Shown here: piece after piece, positions 37,259 to 46,233 of the stretch | How the letters are laid out: every line of letters starts with the position of its first letter | Numbering within the stretch: position 1 is the stretch's first letter | Assembly: GCF_003544935.1 (NCBI RefSeq) | Contig: NZ_CP032098.1 | Location: 1,550,001-1,614,000, forward strand | Direction: 5' to 3' | Length of the DNA: 64,000 nt | Source of the DNA: Malaciobacter molluscorum LMG 25693 | Lineage (GTDB): Bacteria > Campylobacterota > Campylobacteria > Campylobacterales > Arcobacteraceae | Notes under the pieces: model-generated | Database searches by the model: none | The model's input: the letters and a program-made list of their open reading frames with translations, nothing else | What the model was told of the DNA's origin: nothing | Translations under genes and position numbers: made by a program

Positions 37259-38437
37259 ATGAACTTAAGAAAATTAAAACCTTTAACAAATGAATATTTA
37301 GACTCAATAGGTTTTGTATGGCATACAGATGAAGATCAAACTTCATATATTGCTAATGAAGTAATTGAAATAACTGAAGAGGAAGCTAATGCATATTATG
37401 AAGCCGCAAATGAACTTTATGATATGTTTTGTGAAGCAGGTGATTATGTGATTGAAAATAATCTCTTTCATGAATTAAATATACCTTTTAATTTAGTTGA
37501 TATTATAAAACAATCATGGGAAGATGATGTTCATTGGCACCTTTATTCAAGATTTGACTTAGCTGGTGGAATTGATGGTAAACCTATTAAATTAATAGAA
37601 TTTAATGCTGATACTCCAACTTCTTTATTTGAAACAGCTATTATTCAATGGGCTTTATTAAAAGCAAATAATCTAAATGAATCTGGCCAATTTAATAATT
37701 TATACGAAGCATTAAAAGATAATTTTAAAAGAATTATTACACTAGATAGTGATGTTGAAAAATTTGAGCAATATTATAAAGAATTAGGTTGGAAAATACT
37801 TTTTTCTTCTATAAGTGGCTCTAGTGAAGATGAAAATACAACTAGACTTTTACAACATATTGCAACAGAAGCTGGTTTTAATACAGATTTTGAATATATT
37901 GATAAAGTTGAATTTAGTGATGATGGCATTTTTGCAAATGACAAAAGTTTTGAATTTTGGTTCAAACTTATTCCTTGGGAAGATATAGCAATTGATGAAA
38001 GTGAACTTGCACTACTTTTAACAGAAATGATAGAAAATAAAAAAGCGATTATTTTCAATCCAGCTTATACACTAATGTTCCAATCAAAAGGATTTATGAA
38101 AATTCTTTGGGATTTATATCCAGAACATCCTCTATTATTAGAAACATCTTTTGAGCCTTTAGAAGGTAAAAAACAAGTAGAAAAAAGATGTTTTGGTAGA
38201 GAAGGTGCGAACACTAAAATCATAAATGCAGATAATTCTATTGATGTTGAAACTGATGGTGAATATGAAGGACATAAAGCAATTTATCAAGAGTATGTAG
38301 ATTTTCCACAAGATGAACAAGGAAACTATTATCAAGCAGGTGTATTTTATGCATATGAAGCTTGTGCTCTAGGTTTTAGAAGAGGTGGTAAAATACTAAA
38401 TAATATGTCAAAATTTGTAGGACATATAATCAAATAA
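37259..38437 (+). CDS. glutathionylspermidine synthase-family ATP-grasp protein
   Basis: 392 residues of the GSP_synth type: SRFDLAGGIDGKPIKLIEFNADTPTSLFETA near the middle, FNPAYTLMFQSKGFMKILWDLYPEHPLLLET, and a late EGHKAIYQEYVDFP plus GVFYAYEACALGFRRGG. Such C-N ligases join a carboxylate to an amine using ATP; bacterial members outside Enterobacteria lack the amidase half and the true substrates are unknown. Probably co-transcribed with the UPF0323 lipoprotein; a strong terminator follows. Confidence 0.85.
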   Translation: MNLRKLKPLTNEYLDSIGFVWHTDEDQTSYIANEVIEITEEEANAYYEAANELYDMFCEAGDYVIENNLFHELNIPFNLVDIIKQSWEDDVHWHLYSRFDLAGGIDGKPIKLIEFNADTPTSLFETAIIQWALLKANNLNESGQFNNLYEALKDNFKRIITLDSDVEKFEQYYKELGWKILFSSISGSSEDENTTRLLQHIATEAGFNTDFEYIDKVEFSDDGIFANDKSFEFWFKLIPWEDIAIDESELALLLTEMIENKKAIIFNPAYTLMFQSKGFMKILWDLYPEHPLLLETSFEPLEGKKQVEKRCFGREGANTKIINADNSIDVETDGEYEGHKAIYQEYVDFPQDEQGNYYQAGVFYAYEACALGFRRGGKILNNMSKFVGHIIK

Positions 38438-38464
38438 GTTAAAGATTTAATTCTTTAACTTATT
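38433..38464. terminator. bidirectional terminator
   Basis: A perfect 13-bp inverted repeat, AATAAGTTAAAGA (38433-38445) and its complement at 38452-38464, with a 6-nt loop, overlapping the ends of the two convergent genes. Confidence 0.75.
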
Positions 38465-38929
38465 ATCTTCATTTTCAATATGCTCTAATAACTTTTTAAA
38501 ACTCTTTTCAATTAATTTAAAATTTTTAATAGATAAAACAGGAGTATGACTTAATCTATCTTTTGGTTTAAATCTTCTTCTTGTTGAATCTCTAATATCA
38601 ATAACATCACCAATAAGAACAATATCAAAAGCCCCAGTTTTGCCAATAAATCCTATATTTAAAGGAATATAATACTCTCTTTCATTTTTTATATTATAAA
38701 AAATAGCTTCATTCCTAAGCATAACATACTCTAAAGGAGCATCAATAGTACAACCAAATGAATTAGATTTATTAAAAATTATCTTTTTAATATTTTCTAC
38801 ATTTATAATAGATTTTTTTAATCTTTTTTGTACTTTTTTATACATAAATTTCCATAAAAAAGAATCAATTTGTTTTGAGCCATCTAAATAATATAAAGGC
38901 TCTTCATCTATATAATATATATTATTCAA
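38447..38929 (-). CDS. conserved hypothetical protein downstream of lpxK
   Basis: 160 residues, soluble, no signal peptide. Features: an aromatic-rich start (NNIYYIDEEPLYYLDG), a basic helix (MYKKVQKRLKKS), and a strand-rich core (YYIPLNIGFIGKTGAFDIVLIGDVIDIRD). I do not recognise the family. It lies 5 bp after lpxK in the nadE operon, so it may relate to envelope or lipid A metabolism; that is only context. Confidence 0.5.
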   Translation of the reverse strand: MNNIYYIDEEPLYYLDGSKQIDSFLWKFMYKKVQKRLKKSIINVENIKKIIFNKSNSFGCTIDAPLEYVMLRNEAIFYNIKNEREYYIPLNIGFIGKTGAFDIVLIGDVIDIRDSTRRRFKPKDRLSHTPVLSIKNFKLIEKSFKKLLEHIENEDNKLKN

Positions 38930-38934
38930 AACAA

Positions 38935-39915
38935 TTAACCTTTATAACTATTTATATAATCATCTAATGGTTTAAAATCTACTTTTTCATAATCAATTTC
39001 TAATTCTAAATCCATTAAATATATATCTTCTAAATCGAATTGTTGTAGTTTTACAAAATCTTTTCGTGTTGTAATAATTGCATATTCAGCATACTCGTTT
39101 TTTATTTTATCTATATCATCTTTTGTAAAAATATGATGATCTTCAAAAGCTTCCATTTTTACATTTTTAGGTAAATAATCTAATAATCTTTTTGGTTTTG
39201 AAATTGCAGTTAATAATAATAATTTATGAGGTAAAACATTTACTCTCTTTTCATTTAAACTATATGAAACAAATCTTTTAAAACCTTTACCTTCTTGAAG
39301 TTGTATTTGAGCAAAGGTATAAAACATTTTAGGTTCTCTATATCCACCACTTGGTAAACAAAATATATTAGTAGGTTCATCTTTTGGTCTAATTAAAATA
39401 TCAAACTTATTTATGTTATATTTAGAAAATCCATCATCTAAAAATACAATTTTACAACCTAGTTCTTGAGCTTTTTTTATAGCATCTACTCTATTTTCAC
39501 TAACTATAATAGTTGCTCTTGACAAAGTTTTTGCTAAAAGCATGGCCTCATCACCACTAGTTTTAATATCTTCTAAAATTTTTCCATTTCTTGAAATAAT
39601 AAATAAACCTTTTGATTGTCTACCATATCCTCTTAAAATAACACAAACATTTTCATAATTCTTTGCTAAAGCTATTGTCAAAGGAGTTTTTCCACTTCCA
39701 CCAACTATAAGATTCCCTATACTAATTACAGGTACATTAAAACTAATTGGTCTTGAGAAGCCTCTTCTTAATAGAATTATTATTAAATAAATAAGAGAAA
39801 AAGGTAGAAGAAAAAATGAAATTATTCTTTGGAAGGTATTTGGATAGAAGAGATAATCTTCTATCCATAAAAAAATTCTTTGTCTCAATCTATATCCACT
39901 CAGAAGCAACTTCAA
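38935..39915 (-). CDS. lpxK: tetraacyldisaccharide 4'-kinase LpxK
   Basis: Phosphorylates the lipid A disaccharide at the 4' position at the inner membrane. 326 residues: an N-terminal membrane helix (about 30-50), Walker A in VISIGNLIVGGSGKTPLTI, RGYGRQSKG, GDEAMLLAKTL, and VFLDDGFSKYNI. TTG start at 39915 overlaps the upstream aminotransferase gene by 26 bp. Neighbourhood with nadE is common in this phylum. Confidence 0.92.
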   Translation of the reverse strand: MKLLLSGYRLRQRIFLWIEDYLFYPNTFQRIISFFLLPFSLIYLIIILLRRGFSRPISFNVPVISIGNLIVGGSGKTPLTIALAKNYENVCVILRGYGRQSKGLFIISRNGKILEDIKTSGDEAMLLAKTLSRATIIVSENRVDAIKKAQELGCKIVFLDDGFSKYNINKFDILIRPKDEPTNIFCLPSGGYREPKMFYTFAQIQLQEGKGFKRFVSYSLNEKRVNVLPHKLLLLTAISKPKRLLDYLPKNVKMEAFEDHHIFTKDDIDKIKNEYAEYAIITTRKDFVKLQQFDLEDIYLMDLELEIDYEKVDFKPLDDYINSYKG

Positions 39916-41032
39916 TTATATTATCACAAATATAATTTACATCATCATCTGTTAATGCAGGATACATAGGTATCGATAAAATTTGTTGATAAGAAGTTAA
40001 AGCTGCTGGGAATTCAGTAATTTTAATTGAATATTTATTTTTATAATAACTCAATAAATGTAATGGGATATAATGTAACCCTGTTGAAATACCTCTTTCT
40101 TTTAATGCTCTTGCAAAAGCATCTCTATTTCTAGAAATTTTAATTATAAAGTGATTAAATACATGTTCATCTTTTGCTTTAGGAACAGAAACATGTTTTA
40201 CACCTGATAATCTATCTGTATATATTTTTGCAATTTCTCTTCTTCTTTTAATAAATTTATTTGTTTTTTGAAGTTGTGCTAAAGAAAATGCTGCATCTAA
40301 TTCACTCATATCATATTTATGACCAATATCAACAACATCATAAATATAATCTAAGTTTCCAAAATCATCATATGTAGTTGTAATAGCATGTGTTCGAAGT
40401 AATCTAGCTCTATTTGCTATTTCTTCATTATTTGTCACAATAAGACCTGATCTACTTAATGCATGTTTACCATTTGATGGGTTTGTTGAGAAGATTGTCA
40501 TATCTGCTCTTAAACTTCCTACCGTCTCATCTTTATAAGTAACTCCAAGTGCAGCAGTTGCATCTTCAATTAAAATAATTTTATATTTTTCACAAATATC
40601 ATATAATCTATCTAAATCTGGTGTTTGGCCAGCAATAAATGAGATAATTGCACCTCTTAATTTTTTTGATTTGTTCTCTTCAAGTGCTTTTTCAAACTTA
40701 TTTAAATCAATATTCATATCTTCAGTATTAATATCAATAAAAATAGGTTCTGCATCAAAATGTCTTACTACTTCTGGAATATTAACAAAAGAGTTTACTG
40801 ACATTAAAATCTTGTCACCTCTTTTTAATTTTATAGAACTTAGTGCTAAGTGTATTGCAGAAGTAGAATTACAAGTTGCAATTGCATGTTTTGCTCCTAC
40901 AAATTTTGCCATGTTTTCTTCAAGTTCTAATACCTTGAAGCCCTCTTTTTTTGAATTTGATTCTAATACTGTTTTTATTTGTTTTAACTCTTCTTCATTA
41001 ACAGAAGAGCTATAAAATGAGATTTCTTTCAT
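39890..41032 (-). CDS. DegT/DnrJ/EryC1-family PLP aminotransferase
   Basis: 380 residues. Family motifs: ATCNSTSAIHLALSSIKL, MSVNSFVNIPEVVRHFDAEPIFIDI, ILIEDATAALGVTYKD, then TIFSTNPSNGKHALSRSGLI, where the Lys is the likely PLP anchor. The C-terminal part has GLHYIPLHLLSYY and SIPMYPALTDDDVNYI. Members transaminate nucleotide-linked keto-sugars for surface glycans. Placement between nadE and lpxK suggests a glycan or lipid A sugar role, unproven. Confidence 0.88.
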   Translation of the reverse strand: MKEISFYSSSVNEEELKQIKTVLESNSKKEGFKVLELEENMAKFVGAKHAIATCNSTSAIHLALSSIKLKRGDKILMSVNSFVNIPEVVRHFDAEPIFIDINTEDMNIDLNKFEKALEENKSKKLRGAIISFIAGQTPDLDRLYDICEKYKIILIEDATAALGVTYKDETVGSLRADMTIFSTNPSNGKHALSRSGLIVTNNEEIANRARLLRTHAITTTYDDFGNLDYIYDVVDIGHKYDMSELDAAFSLAQLQKTNKFIKRRREIAKIYTDRLSGVKHVSVPKAKDEHVFNHFIIKISRNRDAFARALKERGISTGLHYIPLHLLSYYKNKYSIKITEFPAALTSYQQILSIPMYPALTDDDVNYICDNIIEVASEWI

Positions 41033-41035
41033 ATA

Positions 41036-41797
41036 TTAACTCCATTGTATTTTTGCTATTACAGGTAACTTACCTTTAAATTCATTAGCTTTTATTTTAT
41101 AATTCAGCATGTCAATTAACTTCTCTTCATAACCTAAATCTAATAGTTCTTCTTTTGATTTTTTTTCATCAACCATTAATTTTAAAACATCATCCATTTG
41201 CTTATAAGTATATCCAAGTTCGTCTTCATCAGTTTGACCTTCCCATAAATCTGCACTTGGTTTTTTAGTTAAAATTTCATCAATTACACCTAAATATTGA
41301 CCAAAAGCATATTCATCACTTTTATACATTTGTCCTATTGGATTAATTGCGCATGCAATATCTCCAAAAATTGTTCCATAACCTAATAAAAGTTCACTTT
41401 TATTTGATGTTCCAACTATAATAGATGAATCTCTTGAAGATATATCATATAAAACTGACATTCTAACTCTTGCTGAATAGTTACCAATTCTTAATTTATC
41501 ATCGTTCATATTATCTATATATGCATTAATCATAGGTGATATATCTACAATTTCATAAGATATATCAAATTTTTCACATAATTTTTTTGCATCATCAATA
41601 CTACTCTTGCTAGAAAACTGAGAAGGCATAAGTACGCAACTCATGTGATCTCCAAAAGCTTGTTTACAAAGGATTGCAACAATTGCTGAATCCAACCCAC
41701 CCGATAGACCTACAGTTACTCTTTTTAAACCAGTCTTTTCAACTTCGTCTCTTAAAAACTTTAATAATTGTTGTTCTATATCGTTCCAGTTAATCAA
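41036..41797 (-). CDS. nadE: NH3-dependent NAD synthetase NadE
   Basis: Amidates deamido-NAD using ammonia and ATP. 253 residues: PP-loop VGLSGGLDSAIVAIL, VGTSNKSELLLGYGTIFGD, and KKPSADLWEGQTDEDELGYTY, all diagnostic. No glutaminase domain. TTG start at 41797 with AAAGGAT upstream. Confidence 0.95.
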   Translation of the reverse strand: MINWNDIEQQLLKFLRDEVEKTGLKRVTVGLSGGLDSAIVAILCKQAFGDHMSCVLMPSQFSSKSSIDDAKKLCEKFDISYEIVDISPMINAYIDNMNDDKLRIGNYSARVRMSVLYDISSRDSSIIVGTSNKSELLLGYGTIFGDIACAINPIGQMYKSDEYAFGQYLGVIDEILTKKPSADLWEGQTDEDELGYTYKQMDDVLKLMVDEKKSKEELLDLGYEEKLIDMLNYKIKANEFKGKLPVIAKIQWS

Positions 41798-41815
41798 TTT
41801 TTATCCTTTGATAAA

Positions 41816-42034
41816 TTATATCTTATCTTTTTTTGTTTTTTCATAAAGCTTGTCTAAAAAATCTAAACTAGTTTTAGAAATATTACGTTTTTTAACCTCT
41901 AAATCAGATTTTATAGAATTAAGTTCATCAACTTCAAAATATTGTAAAAAATTTGGATTTATATCAATACTATCCTCTTCATTTACAACTATTAACTTTT
42001 TTATCTCTTCTATTAATTGTTTTTTTTCTTCCAT
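41816..42034 (-). CDS. small acidic hypothetical protein
   Basis: 72 residues, highly charged, helical, no membrane segment. Overlaps the BFD-like gene stop by one base (TAATG-type coupling) and precedes nadE by 18 bp. Not recognised; real by position and coupling. Confidence 0.55.
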   Translation of the reverse strand: MEEKKQLIEEIKKLIVVNEEDSIDINPNFLQYFEVDELNSIKSDLEVKKRNISKTSLDFLDKLYEKTKKDKI

Positions 42035-42261
42035 TATTTCTTTAATTTATCCAATATTTGAGTCAGATATAACTGCATTTTCTCTTCACCTATATCATAA
42101 CTTGAATCTCTACAACATTTACAAGCAGTGCCTGCATCAGTTATTTTTCCTAAATCTTCTAATGTCGTAGCACCTCTTTGTTCTATAGCATAAACAATTT
42201 CACCTAAAGTAACTTTATGACAATTACATACTTCAAAAGAATGTGTAAATTTTTTTGCCAT
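42034..42261 (-). CDS. BFD-like [2Fe-2S]-binding protein
   Basis: 75 residues. Four cysteines in the BFD/NifU-middle pattern: VCNCHKVTLGEIVYAI and then ACKCCRD (Cys-x-Cys and Cys-x-x-Cys spacing), with GATTLEDLGKITDAGTAC between. Such domains carry a [2Fe-2S] cluster for electron transfer to ferritins or reductases. Between a DnaJ-like gene and a hypothetical; specific partner unknown. Confidence 0.82.
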   Translation of the reverse strand: MAKKFTHSFEVCNCHKVTLGEIVYAIEQRGATTLEDLGKITDAGTACKCCRDSSYDIGEEKMQLYLTQILDKLKK

Positions 42262-43017
42262 CTAAATCCCTCTAGATTTTTTTATTAGTTCATATGCTTG
42301 ATTTATCTCTTGTAACTTTGTTGTCGCTTCATCTATAATATTTTGACTAGCTCCTTGCCCTGCAATAATATCAGGATGATGTCTTTTAACTAAACTTCTA
42401 TACTTTTTCTTGATAGTATTATTATCATCTTCTTTTGAAGCTTCTAATACTTCATATGCTTTATCTAAAGATAAAGATTCATTTTCTTTTTGTTTCTTGT
42501 AAAACATTTCAAAAGCATTTACTAATCTTTCAAAATCGACTCTTTTAATTTTCAGTGCATTTGAGATGTCCTCAGTTATCATTAATTCAGTATTTGAAAA
42601 ATCTCCATCGATAAACGCAAGATTTAATAAATACTCCATTATTTTAACTCTTTTTTCATAATTATTACTTGTTAAATTGTATAAATTTTTACATACTTCA
42701 ATAGTATTATCAAAACTTGATTTCTCTTTATTATATATTTCTTTTAATTTTTCTCTAATTTCTTCTTCATTTTTAAAGTGTCTTGAAATATCACCTAAAG
42801 TATGTTTTATTAGTTGAGCCTCAAGTTCACTTACTTGACCATCTGCTTTAGCTACTTTTGCCATCAAAGCAACTAATAGTCCAGCTTCATGTTGCATTAA
42901 GTCACCATCAAATTCTTCTTTCATTTTTAAATTTATATTTACAAATTTTTCTGTCTTATAATTTTTTGATATTAAAAATAAAATAAAGCCTACAATAAGT
43001 AAAAATAAAAACTTCAT
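42262..43017 (-). CDS. djlA: DjlA-like membrane co-chaperone (TerB plus J domain)
   Basis: 251 residues: one N-terminal membrane anchor (about 3-19), a TerB-like helical domain (about 45-180; LMAKVAKADGQVSELEAQLI and LAFIDGDFSNTELM), and a C-terminal J domain with the HPD motif in YRSLVKRHHPDIIAG. Activates DnaK at the membrane. First gene of the leftward operon running to 38447; no intergenic space before the BFD-like gene. Confidence 0.88.
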   Translation of the reverse strand: MKFLFLLIVGFILFLISKNYKTEKFVNINLKMKEEFDGDLMQHEAGLLVALMAKVAKADGQVSELEAQLIKHTLGDISRHFKNEEEIREKLKEIYNKEKSSFDNTIEVCKNLYNLTSNNYEKRVKIMEYLLNLAFIDGDFSNTELMITEDISNALKIKRVDFERLVNAFEMFYKKQKENESLSLDKAYEVLEASKEDDNNTIKKKYRSLVKRHHPDIIAGQGASQNIIDEATTKLQEINQAYELIKKSRGI

Positions 43018-43114
43018 TAGTAATTTCCTTTAAATAAATTATTTATTAATAGAAGATTTTATCAAAAATTAGGTAAAATCTTTTCTTTTAAGATAAATAT
43101 TTGGAGAATTTATT

Positions 43115-43558
43115 ATGTTTGGAATGGGCTTTTTTGAAATATTACTAGTTGCAGTAATTGCTATTATTGCACTTGGACCTGAAAAACTACCAAAAGCTAT
43201 GGTTGAAGTAGCAAAATTTATGAAAAAATTCAAATCTGGTTTAGATGATGCAAAATCAACAATAGATAATGAATTAAATATATCTGAGATGAGAGAAGAA
43301 GCAAATAAATTTAAAGCTCAAATTGAAGATGCAAAGTCATCTGTAAATAATAATATGAATTTAGGACTTAATGATATTATGAATGATGACAATGATAATT
43401 CTAAAAAAGAAGATACTAAAGAAGTACCTTTGAAAAAAGAAAAATCAAAAAAGAAAAAGAAAAAAGTTGAACAAGAAGAGATAAAAGAAGAAAAAACTGA
43501 TGCTGCTGATAAATTTAAAGTAAATTTTGAAGAAGCTGATAAAAAGGAAAATAAGTAA
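43115..43558 (+). CDS. tatB: Sec-independent translocase protein TatB
   Basis: 147 residues: the short membrane helix with the FG-x-G and ALGPEKLP signature (MGFFEILLVAVIAIIALGPEKLPKAM), an amphipathic helix, and a long Lys/Glu-rich tail. Forms the twin-arginine substrate receptor with TatC, whose ATG overlaps its last base (TAATG). TatA is not in the window. Confidence 0.92.
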   Translation: MFGMGFFEILLVAVIAIIALGPEKLPKAMVEVAKFMKKFKSGLDDAKSTIDNELNISEMREEANKFKAQIEDAKSSVNNNMNLGLNDIMNDDNDNSKKEDTKEVPLKKEKSKKKKKKVEQEEIKEEKTDAADKFKVNFEEADKKENK

Positions 43559-44331
43559 TGCTTGATGATTTAAAACCTCATATTGCTGATCTAAGAAAAA
43601 GACTAATTAATTCAGTAATTGCTTTAGTTATTGGTTTTTTTGTATGTTTTTTCTTTTATGAACCTATTTTAGAATGGATGATGGTTCCAGTTGAAGCAGT
43701 ATTACCTCCAAATTCCCAAATGGTTGCAGTTGAAGTTCAAGAAACATTTTTCACAGCACTTAAAGTTGCATTTTTTTCTGGATTTATATTAACGCTACCA
43801 ATTATTTTTTGGCAAGTTTGGCTATTTTTAGCTCCAGGATTATATGATCATGAAAAAAAATTAGTTTTTCCTTTTGTATTTTTTGGAACATTAATGTTTT
43901 TAATTGGTGGTGCATTTGCTTATTATGTTGTAATTCCATATGGTTTTGAATTTCTAATAAATTTTGGTTCAGCTGTTGTAACAGTTTTACCAAGTATTGG
44001 TAAATATGTTGGATTTTTCACAAAACTACTATTTGGATTTGGAGTTGCATTTGAATTGCCAGTTATTACATTTTTCTTAGCAAAAATTGGTCTTGTAACA
44101 GATAGAATGTTAAAGGATTATTTTAAATATGCTGTAGTAATTATATTTATTGTTGCTTCACTTTTAACTCCTCCTGATGTATTAACTCAATTTTTAATGG
44201 CAGGACCACTAATCATACTTTATATTGTTTCAATATATATTGCAAAAGTATTTAATCCCGAAACAGACTTAGATGAAGATGATGACGAAGACGAAGAAGA
44301 CGATGAAGATGAGGATAATGAAAAAAAATAA
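43558..44331 (+). CDS. tatC: Sec-independent translocase protein TatC
   Basis: 257 residues with six helices. N-terminal HIADLRKRLINSV, EVQETFFTALKVAFFSGFI and FGVAFELPVITFFLAKIGL are typical, as is SLLTPPDVLTQF. It recognises the twin-arginine signal. The C-terminus is an unusual run of about 17 Asp/Glu (from about residue 239), encoded by a repetitive GAT/GAA stretch that overlaps the start of queA. Confidence 0.94.
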   Translation: MLDDLKPHIADLRKRLINSVIALVIGFFVCFFFYEPILEWMMVPVEAVLPPNSQMVAVEVQETFFTALKVAFFSGFILTLPIIFWQVWLFLAPGLYDHEKKLVFPFVFFGTLMFLIGGAFAYYVVIPYGFEFLINFGSAVVTVLPSIGKYVGFFTKLLFGFGVAFELPVITFFLAKIGLVTDRMLKDYFKYAVVIIFIVASLLTPPDVLTQFLMAGPLIILYIVSIYIAKVFNPETDLDEDDDEDEEDDEDEDNEKK

Positions 44332-45352
44332 ATTAGATCCATTGAAAACTTCAAGCTATGATTATAATCTACCCAAAGAACTTATAGCAACACAACCAGT
44401 AAGTCCAGCAGATAAAGCTAGACTTTTGGTTTATGATAGAAAAAATGATAAAATTACACATACAACTTTTAAAAAACTTCTTGATTTTATTCCAAATGAT
44501 GTTTCTATCTTTTTAAATGATACAAAAGTAATAAAAGCAAGAATTTTTGGAACTAAACAATCTGGTGGAAAAATAGAATTACTTATGAATAAACCACTTT
44601 TTATGAATAGATTTTTAGTAATGATAAGAGGAAAAGTAAAAATTGGTACTATTTTAAATTTTGAAGAAAATTTAAGTGCAAAAGTATTAGAGATAAATGA
44701 AGATGGAACAAGAGTTGTAAAGTTTTTTGAAAATAATAAAGAGTTAGAGTTTTTAGAATTAGTTGAAATTCTGAACAAAATAGGACATCTTCCTTTACCT
44801 CCATATATGAATAGAGAAGATAAAGAAGAAGATAATAAAAATTATCAAACTCTATTTGCTAAAAATTATGGAGCAGTTGCAGCACCAACGGCTTCATTGC
44901 ATTTTACACCAGAATTACTAAAGAAACTTGAAGATAAATTTAATATAGAATATTTAACTTTGCATGTGGGAGCAGGAACTTTTAAGCCTGTTGATGTAGA
45001 AGATATTTTAAATCATCCAATGCATAGTGAATATTTTGAGATTTCTGCAAAAGCAAAAAAAGAACTTGATAACGCAAAAAAAGTTCTTGCAGTGGGAACG
45101 ACAGTTACAAGAACAGTAGAATATTATGCAAGAACAAATAAAATTCAAGGAGAGTGTGATTTATTTTTAAATCCATCTAATACTCCTATAAAAGTTGATC
45201 ATTTACTAACAAATTTTCATTTGCCTAAATCAACTTTAATTATGTTAATTGCCTCATTTGTAGGATTAGAGAAAACATTAGAAATATATGAAGAAGCTAT
45301 AAAAGAAAAATATAGATTTTACTCTTATGGTGATGGAATGCTAATAATTTAA
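44318..45352 (+). CDS. queA: S-adenosylmethionine:tRNA ribosyltransferase-isomerase QueA
   Basis: Makes epoxyqueuosine in tRNA by transferring ribose from SAM. Core motifs: YDYNLPKELIATQPVSPADKARLLVYDR, FLNDTKVIKARIFG, VGAGTFKPV and the SAM/ribose region. The start is uncertain: the ATG at 44318 gives 344 residues, with GAGGAT very close; a TTG at 44342 would give the usual KTSxxDYxLP N-terminus; an ATG at 44273 lies in the acidic tail of tatC and is unlikely. Overlaps tatC. Confidence 0.93.
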   Translation: MKKNKLDPLKTSSYDYNLPKELIATQPVSPADKARLLVYDRKNDKITHTTFKKLLDFIPNDVSIFLNDTKVIKARIFGTKQSGGKIELLMNKPLFMNRFLVMIRGKVKIGTILNFEENLSAKVLEINEDGTRVVKFFENNKELEFLELVEILNKIGHLPLPPYMNREDKEEDNKNYQTLFAKNYGAVAAPTASLHFTPELLKKLEDKFNIEYLTLHVGAGTFKPVDVEDILNHPMHSEYFEISAKAKKELDNAKKVLAVGTTVTRTVEYYARTNKIQGECDLFLNPSNTPIKVDHLLTNFHLPKSTLIMLIASFVGLEKTLEIYEEAIKEKYRFYSYGDGMLII

Positions 45353-45363
45353 GGATGAACTAT

Positions 45364-46107
45364 ATGCCAAAATACGTACTATTTGACACAGAAACAACAG
45401 GAAATCAAGAAGAAGATAAGATTATTCAATTTGGAGCAATGATAGTTGAACAAAATGGAAGTTTAACTTGTTATGATGAATTGTGTTATACTCAAGAACC
45501 AATAAAACTTGAAGCTATGGAAGTTCATAACATAACTCCAAATATGATAGAAGGTAAACCTAAGGCTACTGAAACAGAGTTTTATAAAAAACTTATCGAA
45601 TTAAACAATGAAGAGAACTATTTAATTGCACATAATATAAATTTTGACTTAGGTATGATTCAAAAAGAAGGTTTTGAAAATAAATATCAATTAATCGATA
45701 CATTAAGATGTGCGAAACATCTTTTTCCTCAAATGCCTTATCATAGATTACAGTATTTAAGATATGCATTAGAATTATACAAAGTTGAAGAACAAGAAGC
45801 CAAAAAGAATGATATTATTATCAAAGCACATGATGCTATTGGTGATGTTTTAGTAATGAAACTATTTTTATCAAAATTAGTTAAAGAGTGTAGAAATCAA
45901 TATTCAGATTATAATCCAATGGAAAAACTTGCAGAACTTACAAAAACACCTGTATTTATCAATACTTTTAAATTTGGTAAATATAAAGGCAAAGAAGTTA
46001 TAGAAGTTGCAAAAGAAGATGCTGGTTACTTAAATTGGATGCGTTCAAATCTTGATTTGGATGAGGACTTAAAATATACTTTAGATAAAGTTTTATCTTC
46101 TTTATAA
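45364..46107 (+). CDS. DnaQ-like DEDDh 3'-5' exonuclease with ExoX-type C-terminus
   Basis: 247 residues from the ATG at 45364, which is well spaced from AAGGATG; an upstream ATG at 45355 sits on that site. Exo I motif VLFDTETTGNQEEDKIIQFG, Exo II AHNINFDLGMIQKEG and Exo III HDAIGDVLVMKLF. The tail NTFKFGKYKGKEVIEVAKEDAGYLNWM resembles the extension of exonuclease X-like proteins. Probably repair or nucleotide-end processing; not the replicative epsilon subunit. Confidence 0.85.
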   Translation: MPKYVLFDTETTGNQEEDKIIQFGAMIVEQNGSLTCYDELCYTQEPIKLEAMEVHNITPNMIEGKPKATETEFYKKLIELNNEENYLIAHNINFDLGMIQKEGFENKYQLIDTLRCAKHLFPQMPYHRLQYLRYALELYKVEEQEAKKNDIIIKAHDAIGDVLVMKLFLSKLVKECRNQYSDYNPMEKLAELTKTPVFINTFKFGKYKGKEVIEVAKEDAGYLNWMRSNLDLDEDLKYTLDKVLSSL

Positions 46108-46117
46108 AATTCTTTAC

Positions 46118-46148
46118 AAAGATAACAAATTAATCTTTTGTTATCTTT
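46118..46148 (+). terminator. terminator of the tatBC-queA-exonuclease operon
   Basis: A perfect 12-bp stem, AAAGATAACAAA (46118-46129) and its complement at 46137-46148, with a 7-nt loop. Confidence 0.75.
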
Positions 46149-46233
46149 ACTAAAAGTATCCCATTAATTTCATATAAGTTTCATTTACTTTTTTTTATAA
46201 TGGTAAATTCAAAAAAAGACACAAGGGTAGAAT

